A DNA stretch of 7,299 nt from positions 1 through 7,299 of the forward strand of contig JAFANO010000145.1 of assembly GCA_019232645.1 (NCBI GenBank). Reading direction: 5' to 3'. A program made the position numbers and the translations under genes. Shown piece after piece: positions 6,477 through 7,299 of this stretch (positions within the stretch are counted from its first letter, which is position 1; each line of letters starts with the position of its first letter). Under the pieces are notes generated by a model, which saw only the letters and a program-made list of their open reading frames with translations, was not told the origin of the DNA and did not search any database. This stretch comes from Planctomycetaceae bacterium. Lineage in GTDB: Bacteria; Planctomycetota; Planctomycetia; Isosphaerales; Isosphaeraceae.

Positions 6477-6866
6477 TCGTCGTCCCCCTAAAGCCGAGAT
6501 TCCCAGATGGCGAGAGAAAGTTGCCCTTCGGCCCCGTCGTCCTAAAGCACTTATCGAAGCAGTCGAAACCGACCCGGTCAAACGCAGGCCGGACAGTTGC
6601 GAGAGTGCGTGCCCGTCTCCCGAAGTACCGGCACTCACCCACCTAAGACCGGCCACATCATAAGAACAAGCGCATCCCACACCAGATGATGGACCTACGA
6701 AGAACCGGGCGGGCGAGGTTGTGTTCCAGTTAGTATTGAAATACGCGCCAAAAGTCCTTCCGTGACAGGAGTCCGGCCCCCGAGGCGGGCTCGACTCGTA
6801 ACTCCTTACATCAGCGGGACTTATTGCCAATTTTTCAATCCAGTTGGGACACCACCGAACTTCCTG
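6477..6866. other. Intergenic region between the divergent Abi-alpha and DUF423 genes; no supported gene
   Basis: About 390 bp without protein-like sequence in any frame. It holds the Abi-alpha ribosome binding site and a direct repeat upstream of it: on the minus strand GCTTTAGG followed by ACGACG occurs at 6478-6494 (with three extra Gs) and again at 6535-6548. A weak hairpin with two mismatches is formed by 6769-6779 and 6787-6797. A TATGAT string on the minus strand near 6658-6663 could be a -10 box for the Abi-alpha gene but lacks a convincing -35. Confidence 0.4.
6484..6489 (-). promoter_or_regulatory. Ribosome binding site of the Abi-alpha gene
   Basis: On the minus strand AGGGGG lies seven bases before the ATG at 6476. 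It fixes the start among several possible ones in a long open frame. Confidence 0.6.
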
Positions 6867-7127
6867 ACGGCCTCGCGCCACGAGATGTACCACGCGCTGG
6901 CGCTGATGGCCGTCGGGCTCCTCGCCCTCGTGGGACGGCCGGGCGCGGCGCTGTCGGCGGCCGGGTGGGCGTTCCTGGTCGGGACGCTCCTGTTCTTGGG
7001 CAGCCTCTACGGCTACGGCCTCACCGGCCAGCGATGGCTCGGGATGATCACGCCGATCGGCGGCGTCGGGTTCCTGATCGGCTGGATCGCGCTGGCGATC
7101 GGGGCAGGGGGGGGCTCCCGGCCCTGA
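6762..7127 (+). CDS. DUF423 family membrane protein, N-terminally truncated (probable gene remnant)
   Basis: The family (E. coli YgdD, TMEM256-like) consists of small inner-membrane proteins of about 120 residues and unknown function. From residue 36 on, the protein matches it well: TASRHEMYHALAL (36-48), then GWAFLVGTLLFLGSLYGYGLTG (about 67-88), and ITPIGGVGFLIGWIALAIG, giving three hydrophobic segments. The conserved first membrane helix with its GAFGAH motif is absent. Residues 1-35 (GTG start at 6762) are rich in P and R, polar, and unlike the family. The true gene therefore seems cut near 6860 and joined to foreign sequence. An ATG at 6885 would give an even shorter product of 80 residues. 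No ribosome binding site supports the GTG. Probably a pseudogene, though a short product cannot be ruled out. Confidence 0.6.
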   Translation: MTGVRPPRRARLVTPYISGTYCQFFNPVGTPPNFLTASRHEMYHALALMAVGLLALVGRPGAALSAAGWAFLVGTLLFLGSLYGYGLTGQRWLGMITPIGGVGFLIGWIALAIGAGGGSRP

Positions 7128-7178
7128 GGGATGGGCCGGACCGCCGCGTCGCCGATGAGCCCGACCGGGGCCCATCCC
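7128..7178 (+). terminator. Hairpin right after the DUF423 stop, possible terminator
   Basis: GGGATGGGCC (7128-7137) and GGCCCATCCC (7169-7178) form a perfect 10-bp stem with a 31-base loop, starting at the base after the stop codon. No run of Ts follows, so if it acts in termination or mRNA stability it is not a classical intrinsic terminator. Confidence 0.35.
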
Positions 7179-7258
7179 CTCGCGAACCGGTCTCCCGGCC
7201 CGAGCGCCTCCTGACATAAGATTGGGAATTGGGATCGCTTCCGATCCGGCCTTGACAC

Positions 7259-7278
7259 GGTTGGGTGGCACGCTACGC
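7259..7278 (+). repeat. Second copy of the GGGTGGCACGC repeat arm
   Basis: Seventeen of 20 bases match 5511-5530, including the shared GGGTGGCACGC. Only one arm lies in the window; the partner, if present, would be beyond 7299. The stretch 7179-7258 holds nothing I can support. Confidence 0.5.
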
Positions 7279-7299
7279 CGTCCATTGTTTGACGTCTCC

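Noticed and set aside
7252..7257. TTGACA resembling a -35 box
   Set aside because: No -10-like sequence at 16-18 bases downstream; the sequence there is the dispersed GGGTGGCACGC repeat.
6477..7271. Upstream extension of the Abi-alpha frame to 511 residues
   Set aside because: The added part is arginine/proline-rich antisense of the DUF423 region; the ATG at 6476 has a proper ribosome binding site and family-like sequence begins there.

Overview
High-GC bacterial DNA made mostly of mobile-element debris around a few cargo genes. The base composition, the mix of insertion-sequence types, the abundant intergenic repeats and the scattered secreted-enzyme gene would fit a large planctomycete genome (for example Isosphaeraceae). 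That assignment is an inference from style only; no phylogenetic marker gene is present.

Layout, left to right. (1) 1-186: edge sequence with no firm gene. (2) 187-1417: an IS1-like insertion sequence with one transposase gene on the minus strand (zinc ribbon, HTH, DDE) and imperfect terminal inverted repeats. (3) 1419-1456: copy A of a 38-bp repeat. (4) 1560-3236, minus strand: an exported amidohydrolase of the YtcJ-like Amidohydro_3 family, with copy B of the repeat (3257-3294) just upstream of its start. (5) 3520-5453: an IS1634/IS4-type insertion sequence with a complete DDE transposase on the plus strand, followed after 12 bp by copy C (5466-5503), inverted relative to A and B. (6) 5511-5610: a compound palindromic repeat; a second copy of its left arm lies at 7259-7278. 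(7) 5736-6476, minus strand: a 246-residue protein that I recognise as Abi-alpha/DUF4393-like, a family linked to abortive phage infection. Its gene is less GC-rich than its neighbours. (8) 6762-7127, plus strand: a DUF423 (YgdD/TMEM256-like) membrane-protein gene that has lost its conserved N-terminal part.

The coding genes do not form an operon. The amidohydrolase and the Abi-alpha gene each stand alone, each on the minus strand, separated by insertion sequences and repeats. The most noteworthy signals are the three-copy 38-bp repeat (B and C may be the ends of a short MITE-like element split by the IS1634-type insertion), the lone Abi-alpha gene placed between repeats and a broken housekeeping-type gene, and the palindromic repeat. 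No RNA gene and no CRISPR array was seen.
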